In this document: in pieces, positions 6,792-14,024 of the stretch
How the letters are laid out: the number at the start of each line of letters is the position of its first letter
Numbering within the stretch: position 1 is the first letter of the stretch
IMG/VR virus record: IMGVR_UViG_3300030419_002116
Coordinates: 1-23,293 of that record
From: a virus
Strand: one strand, 5' to 3'
DNA: 23,293 nucleotides
Made by a program: the position numbers and the translations under genes
Notes under the pieces: generated by a model
What the model was told of the DNA's origin: nothing
Database searches by the model: none
Seen by the model: the letters and a program-made list of their open reading frames with translations, nothing else

Positions 6792-7448
6792 ATGGCTCGT
6801 AAAACACTATTAACAGAAGCAGAGATTCGCCAGTTCATGAAATTGGCCAACATTAATCCCCTACAGGAAATGGGGTATGATATGCCCGGTATGCGCGACG
6901 AGGACGAAGACGAGAAGGTCGAAGAGTCCGAGGAGCCTGCTGGCGACACTCTTCAGGAAGAAGAGGAAGAAGAAATGGAAATGGATGCTCCCGCACCCGA
7001 AGGCGCCGAAATGGAAATGGACGCCGAACTTGGTGGCGAGGAAGAGGTGGTAGATATGGAACCCGTGGATGACATGGGGATGGAAGCAGAAGGTGGCGAC
7101 AAGGAAGATGCTGTAATGGCTATCCTTGATGCCCTAAAGGATCTAGTCGGAGACGAAGTGGATCTTGATGTTTCCGTAGGTGACGAAGCAGAAGATCTAG
7201 GGGGTGAAGTTGAGGCCGAAGAAGGTGGTGATCTAGAAATGACCGAAGCCGCTCCCGAGGCAGAAATGGACATGGAACCCGCTCTTGAAGAAGAAGCGGA
7301 GCCCGCTCTTGAAGAAGAGATGGATCAAGATGAGATAGTGCAAGAAGTTGCACGTAGAGTCGCAGCCCGCTTGCTCCGTGAAAAGAAGACAGAAGATGTG
7401 GCGAACAAGTTAGCCGAACGCATTTTCCGTAGACTTGCCTCAAAATAA
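6792..7448 (+). CDS. Highly acidic protein, possible scaffold or virion protein
   Basis: 218 residues. It opens with a helix, LLTEAEIRQFMKLANINP (5-22). Residues 32-190 are dominated by Glu and Asp with Met, Ala and Gly and include a tandem EPALEEE. A final mixed-charge helix follows (VARRVAARLLREK ... KLAERIFRRL). Such acidic low-complexity bodies with helical ends occur in prohead core or scaffold proteins like T4 gp67, but also in DNA mimics, so the role is a guess. The LLTE near the start recurs at the start of the 977-residue protein at 14392. AAGGAG precedes the ATG; 55 bases separate it from the previous gene. Antisense open frames here are by-products of the repetitive GAA/GAG codons. 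Confidence 0.8.
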   Translation: MARKTLLTEAEIRQFMKLANINPLQEMGYDMPGMRDEDEDEKVEESEEPAGDTLQEEEEEEMEMDAPAPEGAEMEMDAELGGEEEVVDMEPVDDMGMEAEGGDKEDAVMAILDALKDLVGDEVDLDVSVGDEAEDLGGEVEAEEGGDLEMTEAAPEAEMDMEPALEEEAEPALEEEMDQDEIVQEVARRVAARLLREKKTEDVANKLAERIFRRLASK

Positions 7449-7452
7449 TAAC

Positions 7453-7481
7453 TTGACAACGTTCTCCTGAGTCGTTATAAT
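7453..7481 (+). promoter_or_regulatory. Consensus sigma-70 promoter
   Basis: TTGACA (7453-7458), exactly 17 bases, then TATAAT (7476-7481): a perfect match to both consensus hexamers. It starts five bases after the stop of the acidic gene. Its -10 box runs into the left arm of the hairpin at 7479-7513, and the expected start (about 7488) falls at the end of that arm. Confidence 0.92.
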
Positions 7482-7518
7482 AGTCATCTAGGGTCACTCC
7501 TACGATGACTATTTTTTT
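7479..7518 (+). terminator. Intrinsic terminator overlapping a promoter
   Basis: AATAGTCATC (7479-7488) pairs perfectly with GATGACTATT (7504-7513). TAGG (7489-7492) pairs with CCTA (7499-7502) around a six-base loop, leaving C7503 bulged. A T7 run (7512-7518) follows. Transcripts from upstream would form the full hairpin and stop. Transcripts started at the overlapping promoter would lack the left arm. The GGAGG for the next gene begins at 7519. Confidence 0.8.
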
Positions 7519-7527
7519 GGAGGATAA

Positions 7528-7944
7528 ATGACTTGGACTATTATTGCGGCGATTGGTTCGTTTGCGCTTGGTTACCTAACTTGTAGTATTTTCTACTTCG
7601 TTAGAAGTTCCCAAACATCCTTGGTAATCTTGAAGATGTCTCAAATCATCTACTTGAGTATCTTGATGAAGTGTATTGAAGATTGGTATTTTTCTCATAC
7701 TACCAAGTTGGATGCTTTGCGTAAAAGTGGCGTAAGTTATCAGGATCAGGCATATATTAAGATCAAAAAAGATCATGATAATAGCCTTGCGGCTTTCAAG
7801 GACAGGTCGATAAAGTTTCTGATTGAGAGCCACCCGGGACTATTTAAAGAAGCCATAGACTTTAACGACTGGCGAGGAGCGATGAGATTTCTAGAGAAGA
7901 ATAAAGAAATGGCTATTTTATTTAACAAAGGAATTAACCAATGA
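7528..7944 (+). CDS. Hypothetical protein with an N-terminal membrane anchor
   Basis: 138 residues. Residues 3-25 (WTIIAAIGSFALGYLTCSIF) form one transmembrane segment, and the rest is a soluble, mostly helical, basic domain that is not recognised. The first gene after the promoter and terminator at 7453-7518, with GGAGG four bases before ATG. It overlaps the ClpP-like gene by four bases (ATGA), so the two are probably co-translated. I cannot assign a function. Confidence 0.7.
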   Translation: MTWTIIAAIGSFALGYLTCSIFYFVRSSQTSLVILKMSQIIYLSILMKCIEDWYFSHTTKLDALRKSGVSYQDQAYIKIKKDHDNSLAAFKDRSIKFLIESHPGLFKEAIDFNDWRGAMRFLEKNKEMAILFNKGINQ

Positions 7945-8630
7945 TGAAGAAGATTCTATCAAAGATTTTAGATTTAGTTCTCGGACAGAAGGGAGAAGGT
8001 CCACCACCCACCGATGGGGAACCTCCACAGAAGCCATCCAAGGGCGTTACCTTGGAGCAAATACTTGGCGCAGCAGCCATGGAGGCTCCCAAGGAGCCAG
8101 ATTTGCGAGTTATCGGACTTTACTCTGATGTGAACGATGAGAAGATTGCTGAACTTACACAGGCTCTTCTTTATCTCTCAGAACTCAACCGCTTGCGCCC
8201 AGCAAAGCAAGAAGCAAAGCCAATCGAGTTCTATATTAACACCTATGGTGGTTCTGCTGATGATATGTTTGCTCTCTATGATGTTATGCAAACCGTGAAA
8301 GAAGAAACCGAAATTCACACTATCGGTGTTGGCAAGGTTATGTCCGCCGGCACCCTACTCCTCGCAGCAGGAACTAAGGGTAAGCGCAAGATTGGTCGCA
8401 ACTGCCGCGTAATGATTCACAATGTCGCAGCAGGAACTTTTGGGAACCTTCCCAACTTGGCCAACGAACTAGAAGCCATCCAGCAGTTGCAAGATGACTA
8501 CATTTCTGCTATGGTAGAACACACCAAGTTTACTCGAAAGAAGTTGGAGAAACTACTTAATGAAAAGGTGAACATATATCTTGACGCGGACGAAGCGGTC
8601 AAATATGGGCTTGCCGATGAGATAATGTGA
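7941..8630 (+). CDS. ClpP-like serine protease
   Basis: 229 residues. A Pro-rich N-terminal extension of about 50 residues precedes the ClpP core: LRVIGLYSDV, FYINTYGGSADDMFALYD (97-114), GKVMSAGTLLLAAG (131-144) with the nucleophile Ser135, CRVMIHNV (155-162) with His160, and LDADEAVKYGLADEIM at the end. The residue aligned with the third member of the E. coli triad (Asp171) is Asn211 in KVNIYLDAD, so activity may be altered. In other tailed phages ClpP-fold proteins act as head maturation proteases, but no capsid gene is near. Binding to host Clp ATPases is another option. ATG 7944 is an equally possible start. Confidence 0.88.
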   Translation: MMKKILSKILDLVLGQKGEGPPPTDGEPPQKPSKGVTLEQILGAAAMEAPKEPDLRVIGLYSDVNDEKIAELTQALLYLSELNRLRPAKQEAKPIEFYINTYGGSADDMFALYDVMQTVKEETEIHTIGVGKVMSAGTLLLAAGTKGKRKIGRNCRVMIHNVAAGTFGNLPNLANELEAIQQLQDDYISAMVEHTKFTRKKLEKLLNEKVNIYLDADEAVKYGLADEIM

Positions 8631-8639
8631 GGTTATATT

Positions 8640-9725
8640 ATGTCTGATACGTTGTTAATGCTTCTCGAAATGATGGAGGAGGCTTTGGAAGAGCAGGATT
8701 ATAGTAAAAATCTTAAAATGGCTCTAGATGCGATCAAAACTGAATCAGAAAACATGGGCTTCACTTATGAGGTTTTTGGCAAAAACAAGATTAGAATTAG
8801 AGCAGAAAATAGAGAGGCTGTGATGGCCGAAATGGAGCCCATTCTTTCGCGCTTTGGCTTCCAGCATCACGAAGACGGAAGTAGTCTCGGTAGACTACAA
8901 CTCAAGACGCCTGGAAGCCGAGACAACGTGTATGTTGTCTTTAAGCAGCCTGTTGGTGCAAACCCAGCCACTTTTGGCAATCAAGCAGAGCAAAAAATCG
9001 CTGATAGATTTAGTGAACTGTCGGGTGGTAAAGTAAAGGCTACTGCTGCCGGCGCAGGTCATGGTTCAGACATAGAGGTGATCGGACCCACCGGCACCTT
9101 GACAATAGAAAACAAAACTTCTTTGGGTGCTGATTTCGGTCAATTCCGACTCAGATATAATATGGAAACAGGACAATGGACCCCGTCCCCCACTAAGGGT
9201 TTTCAAAAAAATCAACATATTTTCTTGCCAATCTATACAAAGTATGCTAAAGATTATGTAGATAGGAATTACGTGTTACAACTACCAGAAAAAATAGAAG
9301 AGATTAAAGAAATATACAATGTTTCGGATTCAAAATATATTACCGGATTAAAAAGAGGACCACAGACCGCAGAAAGAAAAAGGGCTTTGGAGAAATCTTG
9401 GTTCAATGGGAAGACAGGAGCTTTTCATGATTTCCCCTTTTCCGAAATTTCCAGCTACTATGCCGACAAAAACGATAGATTTATAAATGTAGGCAGAAAA
9501 GGACTATTCGCTTTGAATCCAATTGATGCGAAAGACTTTGGTATACAAGAATTTGCAAATACTGAACTGGTTCCAAGTGTTAGGTTGAGGCTGAAGCCGT
9601 CATCTGGTGCAAATAGCAGCACCGGATTCATAGTAGCAATCAAAGTAAAAGGCAGGTTGGACAAAAGCAATATTAGCCTCAACAACGATCAAGATATACT
9701 AAAATTAATTAACCTAATCAGCTAA
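8640..9725 (+). CDS. Putative PD-(D/E)XK-type endonuclease
   Basis: 361 residues. An N-terminal helical and alpha/beta part (1-105) ends in NVYVVFKQPVGANPAT. Then come a helix with Glu117 (GNQAEQKIADRF) and the core GSDIEVIGPTGTLTIENK (142-159), where Asp144, Glu157 and Lys159 have the spacing of a PD-(D/E)XK nuclease active site. The C-terminal 200 residues, ending in a strand-rich part (VPSVRLRLKP, GFIVAIKVKGRL), are not recognised. The gene ends ten bases before an adenine methyltransferase start, which suggests a cutting and protecting pair. The nuclease call rests on motif spacing only; a DNA-binding protein without activity remains possible. Confidence 0.6.
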   Translation: MSDTLLMLLEMMEEALEEQDYSKNLKMALDAIKTESENMGFTYEVFGKNKIRIRAENREAVMAEMEPILSRFGFQHHEDGSSLGRLQLKTPGSRDNVYVVFKQPVGANPATFGNQAEQKIADRFSELSGGKVKATAAGAGHGSDIEVIGPTGTLTIENKTSLGADFGQFRLRYNMETGQWTPSPTKGFQKNQHIFLPIYTKYAKDYVDRNYVLQLPEKIEEIKEIYNVSDSKYITGLKRGPQTAERKRALEKSWFNGKTGAFHDFPFSEISSYYADKNDRFINVGRKGLFALNPIDAKDFGIQEFANTELVPSVRLRLKPSSGANSSTGFIVAIKVKGRLDKSNISLNNDQDILKLINLIS

Positions 9726-9735
9726 CGGAGGAAAC

Positions 9736-10497
9736 TTGAAATCACCACTACGTTATCCCGGCGGCAAAACACGCGCAATAAAGCACCTACTCCCCCACAT
9801 TCCAGAGGGAGACATTTGTTCCCCATTCTTGGGCGGCGGGTCATTAGAATTGGTGCTCTCAAAAGATAGAAAGGTCTATGCTTACGATGCCTTCTATCCT
9901 CTTTACAACTTTTGGAACTGCCTGCTCACAGATAAACAAAAGTTAGTGGAGAATGTTCGCAAGATACATCCTATTGAAAAGAACGACTTTAAGCATCTCC
10001 GTGAGATTCTAATCTCTTTTAAGCCTGGGGTTCCAAAAAGTTGCTTTACTGCGGCTGCTTATTTTGCAGTTAATCGATCTTCGTTCTCTGGCGCAACACT
10101 TTCTGGTGGGTTCTCACAGCAAGCAGCCGATGGCCGCTTTAACGAGAACAGCATCAAAAGACTTGAGAATTTCAGCGCACCCAACCTAAAAGTAGGCTTT
10201 GAGAGCTTCGAGGAGTCCATTCCTCGCCACGAAAAAGAGTTCCTGTATCTTGACCCTCCTTATTTTTTGGAAGCCAAGAGCAGGCTGTATGGAAAGAATG
10301 GAGATATGCACGAAGGTTTTGATCATAAATTATTACATTCCCTCTTGACAAGTCGCAAAAACTGGTTATTATGTTATAACGATTGCGAGTTTATACGAGC
10401 ACACTACAGCGACTATGAAATCATACCTGCTAAATGGGCTTACGGAATGAACAAGAGCAAAGAATCAAACGAAGTATTCATCATTTCACGAGGTTAA
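9736..10497 (+). CDS. dam: D12-class DNA N6-adenine methyltransferase (Dam-like)
   Basis: 253 residues with the class signature in order: LRYPGGKTRA (5-14), SPFLGGGSLEL (29-39, SAM binding), the substrate-side AAYFAVNRSSFSG (107-119), LSGGFS, and catalytic YLDPPYF (171-177). It transfers a methyl group from S-adenosylmethionine to adenine N6; GATC is the usual target of the class but cannot be read from sequence here. The start is TTG, behind GGAGG. Its neighbours are a putative PD-(D/E)XK nuclease just upstream and groEL one base downstream. A degenerate paralogue lies at 12944. A promoter-like sequence for groEL is inside its 3' part. Confidence 0.93.
   Translation: MKSPLRYPGGKTRAIKHLLPHIPEGDICSPFLGGGSLELVLSKDRKVYAYDAFYPLYNFWNCLLTDKQKLVENVRKIHPIEKNDFKHLREILISFKPGVPKSCFTAAAYFAVNRSSFSGATLSGGFSQQAADGRFNENSIKRLENFSAPNLKVGFESFEESIPRHEKEFLYLDPPYFLEAKSRLYGKNGDMHEGFDHKLLHSLLTSRKNWLLCYNDCEFIRAHYSDYEIIPAKWAYGMNKSKESNEVFIISRG
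10345..10372 (+). promoter_or_regulatory. Possible promoter for groEL inside the dam gene
   Basis: TTGACA (10345-10350), a 16-base spacer and TATTAT (10367-10372). The predicted start is about 120 bases before groEL. It lies in coding sequence and could be chance, but it matches the other promoters of the window in the -35 box. Confidence 0.45.
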
Positions 10498-10498
10498 A

Positions 10499-12076
10499 AT
10501 GACAAACAAAATGGTCTTCGCCAATAACGAAGAACTACGACAGAAAATCCTAAATGGGGCAAACACCCTTGCAGACTTTGTTTCTTCTACCCTTGGGCCA
10601 AAGGGCAGGACTGTTTTGCTTAAGGAGAAGGACAAGCCTGCTTTTGCAACCAAGGATGGAGTCACGTGCGCCCAATTTGTCCAACTTGACGATCCCTTTG
10701 AGGATGCAGGCGCCCAAGTTATTCGCCAAGCAGCAAACGAGACAAACACGAGTGCTGGCGATGGAACCACAACGGCTACCGTTCTTGCGAGAGCAATCCT
10801 AAACGAAGCACAACGACATATCGTTGCTGGTGTTTCGCCTATTGAACTACAGAGAGGTATTGATGCAACAGTCACAGAGATTTGTAGAAATCTCACAGAA
10901 ATGGCTCGACCTGTCAACAGCATTGACGATATCAAGCACATCGCCACTATTTCAGCGAACAATGACTCTGCCATTGGCGATCTTATTGCTCTGGCTGTGG
11001 ATAAAGTTGGTCAAGATGGGTCTATAACGATCGAGGAGTCTCGGTCACTAGACACTTCTATTGATGTTATGGAGGGCTTCCGCTTTCCCGCTGGCTATTG
11101 TGCGTCGGCTTTTGTGAACGATGAGCGCAGAAACATTATGACCCACGAACAGCCTCTTGTGATGGTTACAGACTACAAGATTACACAGGTAGAACAGATC
11201 CTTCCTATCCTTGAGTTGGTCGCACGAGAGGCACGCCCACTTGTTATCGTAGCAGAAGACCTTGAAGGGCAGGCACTTGCTGCTATGATTATGAACGCTA
11301 TGCGTGGCTCTTTGAAGATCGCTGGTATCAAGGCTCCGTTCTATGGAGAGGAACGCAGGCAGATGCTTTCGGATCTTGCCCTATCAACTGGCGCAACTTT
11401 TATCACCAGAGAATCAGGGCAAAAACTACAAAGCGTAACTCTTTCTGATTTGGGTTCGGCCAAGTCTATTGAGAGCACCAAAGTTGGAACCATCCTCGTC
11501 GGTGGCAACTGCGACTATGAAGCCGTAGAGACTCGTATCGAGAGCCTAAAAGCAGAAATAGAAAACACAGAAGACTTTGGGACTTGCGAACGCATCCAAG
11601 GTAGGATCGTGCGTCTTTCTTCTGGCGTTGCGGTTGTTCATGTTGGAGGAGCAACTCAAGTCGAGATGACTGAAAAGAAACATCGTATTGAGGATGCTTT
11701 GGAAGCCGTGCGCTCCGCACAAGAAGAAGGCGTCATTGGTGGCGGTGGCACCGCTTTGTTGCGTGCAAGCCATTCAGCCGAAATCACCCTAGAGCACAGC
11801 GAACAAAAGATTGGTATAGATATTGTTCGTCGCGCTTGTGAGGCACCATTCCGTCAAATGTGCAGAAACGGAGGCAAGAGCGAAGACCTACTTCTAAACC
11901 ATGTTTTAACGCAAGAGGAAGGCATGGGCTATGATTTCCGTGCTGGCGACTTGACAAACCTATATGACCGTGGTATATTAGATCCAGTGAGGGTAACAAA
12001 GTCTGCCTTAAAGAACGCAGCGTCTTGTGCAGGCACCCTCATAACAACCAACTATGGGATTATCCAGATAAAATGA
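10499..12076 (+). CDS. groEL: Phage-encoded GroEL-type chaperonin
   Basis: 525 residues, co-linear with GroEL. Visible are STLGPKGRTVLL (30-41), TKDGVT (51-56), the ATP site SAGDGTTTATVLARAI (85-100), RRQMLSDLALSTGA, RIEDALEAVRSAQEEGV with the catalytic Asp, and GGGGTALL. It would fold proteins in an ATP-driven ring. The C terminus stops at ITTNYGIIQIK and lacks the GGM repeat tail that fills the base of the GroEL cavity. No GroES-like gene is in the window, so it may use the host co-chaperonin or one elsewhere. The start follows ACGAGG at good spacing. The 3' end holds a strong promoter, and the stop overlaps the next ATG. Confidence 0.95.
   Translation: MTNKMVFANNEELRQKILNGANTLADFVSSTLGPKGRTVLLKEKDKPAFATKDGVTCAQFVQLDDPFEDAGAQVIRQAANETNTSAGDGTTTATVLARAILNEAQRHIVAGVSPIELQRGIDATVTEICRNLTEMARPVNSIDDIKHIATISANNDSAIGDLIALAVDKVGQDGSITIEESRSLDTSIDVMEGFRFPAGYCASAFVNDERRNIMTHEQPLVMVTDYKITQVEQILPILELVAREARPLVIVAEDLEGQALAAMIMNAMRGSLKIAGIKAPFYGEERRQMLSDLALSTGATFITRESGQKLQSVTLSDLGSAKSIESTKVGTILVGGNCDYEAVETRIESLKAEIENTEDFGTCERIQGRIVRLSSGVAVVHVGGATQVEMTEKKHRIEDALEAVRSAQEEGVIGGGGTALLRASHSAEITLEHSEQKIGIDIVRRACEAPFRQMCRNGGKSEDLLLNHVLTQEEGMGYDFRAGDLTNLYDRGILDPVRVTKSALKNAASCAGTLITTNYGIIQIK
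11951..11979 (+). promoter_or_regulatory. Sigma-70-type promoter in the end of groEL
   Basis: TTGACA (11951-11956), 17 bases, TATATT (11974-11979), in the last 130 bases of groEL. The expected start near 11986 would give a leader of about 90 bases to the gene at 12073. Spacing and hexamers equal those of the intergenic promoters. Confidence 0.65.
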
Positions 12077-12309
12077 CGAAGGGAGAATTAGTCCACATAC
12101 CGCAGGATACTCTTTTATTAGATTGCACTAACGATCGCAAAACAATGCCAAAGAGTTATCTAAAGACAGAGAAGCCATCTAAGGCTTTGTTTTGGGAAGT
12201 GGATGCAAGTAACCCAAAGTGGTGTTGCGTCTTTTATAAAAGCCGCATCTGGACAGTGCGAAAGAAAGACATTTATCCATTAATCGAGGAGAAGGAAAAT
12301 GCTAGTTAA
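12073..12309 (+). CDS. Small SH3-like 'GELV' protein
   Basis: 78 residues from ATG 12073, which overlaps the groEL stop; upstream in-frame codons lie inside groEL. It begins MTKGELVHIPQDTLLLD and has NPKWCCVFYKSRIWTVRKKD in its second half, a short beta-rich pattern. The opening K-G-(D/E)-L-V and the later strand with Trp or Val match at least four other small proteins in this window (20441, 20679, 21980, 22248), so I place it in the same SH3-like family. Function unknown. It ends 11 bases into the next gene. Confidence 0.65.
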   Translation: MTKGELVHIPQDTLLLDCTNDRKTMPKSYLKTEKPSKALFWEVDASNPKWCCVFYKSRIWTVRKKDIYPLIEEKENAS

Positions 12310-12589
12310 GTTGACAGAAGTGTGTGGAACAGGTGCTGCGACTACTGGTCGTAAGTATTCTCTACGAGAAGTGTTTGTGAATCCAGAGCACGTTGTTTTA
12401 GTGAGAGAAGAACATCAAATCAGAAACCTTAACGAACAGGGGCTTATCACCGAAGGCTTAGATAAGGAGCATCGTTTCTCTAAGGTGGTTATTGACAAGG
12501 GAACAACCGGTTCAGAGATTGTTGTGATTGGTGATCCGCCTGCTATCGAAAGAGCACTAAACTCTCGTAGTTATGTGCTGAAGGGCTAA
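12299..12589 (+). CDS. Hypothetical protein, FlbD-like start
   Basis: 96 residues, beta-rich. It opens MLVKLTEVCG, has SLREVFVNPEHVVLVREE (21-38) and ends with KVVIDKGTTGSEIVVIGDPP before a short helix. The alternation LTxx...VNPEHVVxV resembles the small FlbD/CsrA-sized family that reads ...KLT...NxxxI..., but similarity is weak and the role unknown. AGGAGAAGGA precedes the ATG. It is part of a tight run with the genes on each side. Confidence 0.65.
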   Translation: MLVKLTEVCGTGAATTGRKYSLREVFVNPEHVVLVREEHQIRNLNEQGLITEGLDKEHRFSKVVIDKGTTGSEIVVIGDPPAIERALNSRSYVLKG

Positions 12590-12591
12590 AA

Positions 12592-12984
12592 ATGGGACAA
12601 CGAGTAAACATCCAGTATTCTGTGGATTTGGAAGAACTACAAGGTGAAGTTAACAGACTTTTTGATAAGACAACCACAGAGCTTATTTCATTGGGCTCTG
12701 GATGGGGAACACATGAATTTGTCCCCATGGATGTTGCTGGCGCTGAAATGATTGACAATATACGCCAACGGCTTACACGCTTGGACATTATGCTTGGAGA
12801 TATCCAAAACATTGTTCAGGGATATATTCGTTTCAGGGCAACCCCTACAACAAACGAAGTCCAAAAAGCCGAAATTCCCTCACCACCCTCACAAGAGACT
12901 GAGAGTCTAGAAGATAGTATTGCTCGCTTTAAGGAATTGATAAATGAGAAGCCCGATCAAGAATCTGAAAAACTCAACGAATAG
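12592..12984 (+). CDS. Hypothetical protein
   Basis: 130 residues. The start, GQRVNIQYSVDLEELQGEVN, leads to a long helical part (25-85: RLFDKTTTELISLG, MIDNIRQRLTRLDIMLGDIQ), then a Pro/Thr-rich linker and an acidic tail. This looks like a small coiled-coil protein that forms oligomers. No family is recognised. AAGGG precedes the ATG and the 3' end overlaps the next gene by 41 bases. Confidence 0.7.
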   Translation: MGQRVNIQYSVDLEELQGEVNRLFDKTTTELISLGSGWGTHEFVPMDVAGAEMIDNIRQRLTRLDIMLGDIQNIVQGYIRFRATPTTNEVQKAEIPSPPSQETESLEDSIARFKELINEKPDQESEKLNE

Positions 12985-13687
12985 TTTGGCTGTTTTAAGA
13001 GAACTTATCCCAAAAGGCTCTGTTGTAGAGTCTTATCCTTTTTACGATGGTAATGTGGAATTTACTCTCAGTCAGAGTGACAGGTTTTTAATCGGAACTA
13101 CTGATAGTCCGGTGGTTTTTGAGTTTTGGAAATTTGTTATGGATGACCCAAGGCGTGTTTCGCTGATCGCAGACAAGCTGTTTTCCATCGTAGAAGAAAA
13201 TACATTTGACATTCTCAGAAAAAAGTGGTTTACTTATAAAGATCCTTATACTCGGTCAGCCTTGTTTTTTCTTTTGAATCGGTGCTCTGAGATTGGAATG
13301 ATTTCTCATGGAGACATGAATACTAAAAATTATAATCCGTTAGCAATAAATGCTTTAAGAACCTTTGAAATCTCAAACTTTCATCTTAACTTTTTAAAAG
13401 AAAAAACAATCTTTGATCAAACTAGCGGAGAGATAAATCTATTTATACCTGGAAACTATTGCTATGATGTGTTATCGACTATGCCGCCTATTGGTATAGA
13501 AGAAAGTCACTTCAAGCATGTAAAGACACTAAAGCACTTTACAAAAGAAAAGAGCATTTTTGTCTATCAGTTTCATAAGGCGTTGCTTAACAACAGAAAT
13601 TATGATAAAATTCTTATAGATCAATACGGGAAAAGAACAAACGACCACGCTTCTGCAAAGGAAATAATCCTCCATAATGTACGATAA
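12944..13687 (+). CDS. Degenerate D12 adenine methyltransferase paralogue (predicted inactive)
   Basis: 247 residues that align end to end with the methyltransferase at 9736. MRSPIKN fits MKSPLRY, SYPFYDGNVEFTLSQ (30-44) fits SPFLGGGSLELVLS, FEFW (59-62) fits YNFW, and SALFFLLNRCSEIG (105-118) fits AAYFAVNRSSFSG. The catalytic and cofactor residues are gone: PGGK is replaced by LKNS, the glycines of motif I are mostly lost, and DPPY is PGNY (169-172). It is therefore probably a pseudo-enzyme, perhaps a DNA-binding partner, regulator or decoy. The frame is intact with good length, which argues against decay. AAGGAA precedes the ATG. Confidence 0.7.
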   Translation: MRSPIKNLKNSTNSLAVLRELIPKGSVVESYPFYDGNVEFTLSQSDRFLIGTTDSPVVFEFWKFVMDDPRRVSLIADKLFSIVEENTFDILRKKWFTYKDPYTRSALFFLLNRCSEIGMISHGDMNTKNYNPLAINALRTFEISNFHLNFLKEKTIFDQTSGEINLFIPGNYCYDVLSTMPPIGIEESHFKHVKTLKHFTKEKSIFVYQFHKALLNNRNYDKILIDQYGKRTNDHASAKEIILHNVR

Positions 13688-14024
13688 ACTAGCAATCGCA
13701 ACCGCTTTGTTTGTTTTGGGGCAGATTATTACTTGGTTTAGTTCTTATTCGCAGTTCGTATGGCAATGGGCAGCAGACAGACCAATCACAATAGCAGCCT
13801 TGACTGCTATTCCTGCTGCTCTCTGCTTTATCTATGGACTCAAGTATGCTTTTGTTTTCTTTGATAGTGGTTGGGGGCCAAGATTCTACATTTTCTCTCT
13901 TTCTTTTATTGTTATGCCGGTTTTGTTCTGGTATTTTATGAACGAAAACTTTTTTACAGTCAAAAATATGATATCAGTTCTACTCGCAACTGCTATCATC
14001 TACATTCAAATGAGGTTTAAATGA
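13677..14024 (+). CDS. Small integral membrane protein, about four helices
   Basis: 115 residues, very hydrophobic. Probable membrane segments are at about 5-22, 36-62 (one long or two short), 69-88 and 97-112, with short polar turns (AADRP, DSGWGPR). No transporter or holin signature is visible. It might be an inner-membrane accessory protein. It overlaps the genes on both sides by 11 and 4 bases and so is probably expressed with them. Confidence 0.7.
   Translation: MYDKLAIATALFVLGQIITWFSSYSQFVWQWAADRPITIAALTAIPAALCFIYGLKYAFVFFDSGWGPRFYIFSLSFIVMPVLFWYFMNENFFTVKNMISVLLATAIIYIQMRFK

Noticed and set aside
6953-7273. Ser-rich open frame on the minus strand inside the acidic gene
   Set aside because: It is the mirror of repetitive GAA/GAG/GAT codons, has no ribosome site and runs against the direction of all other genes.
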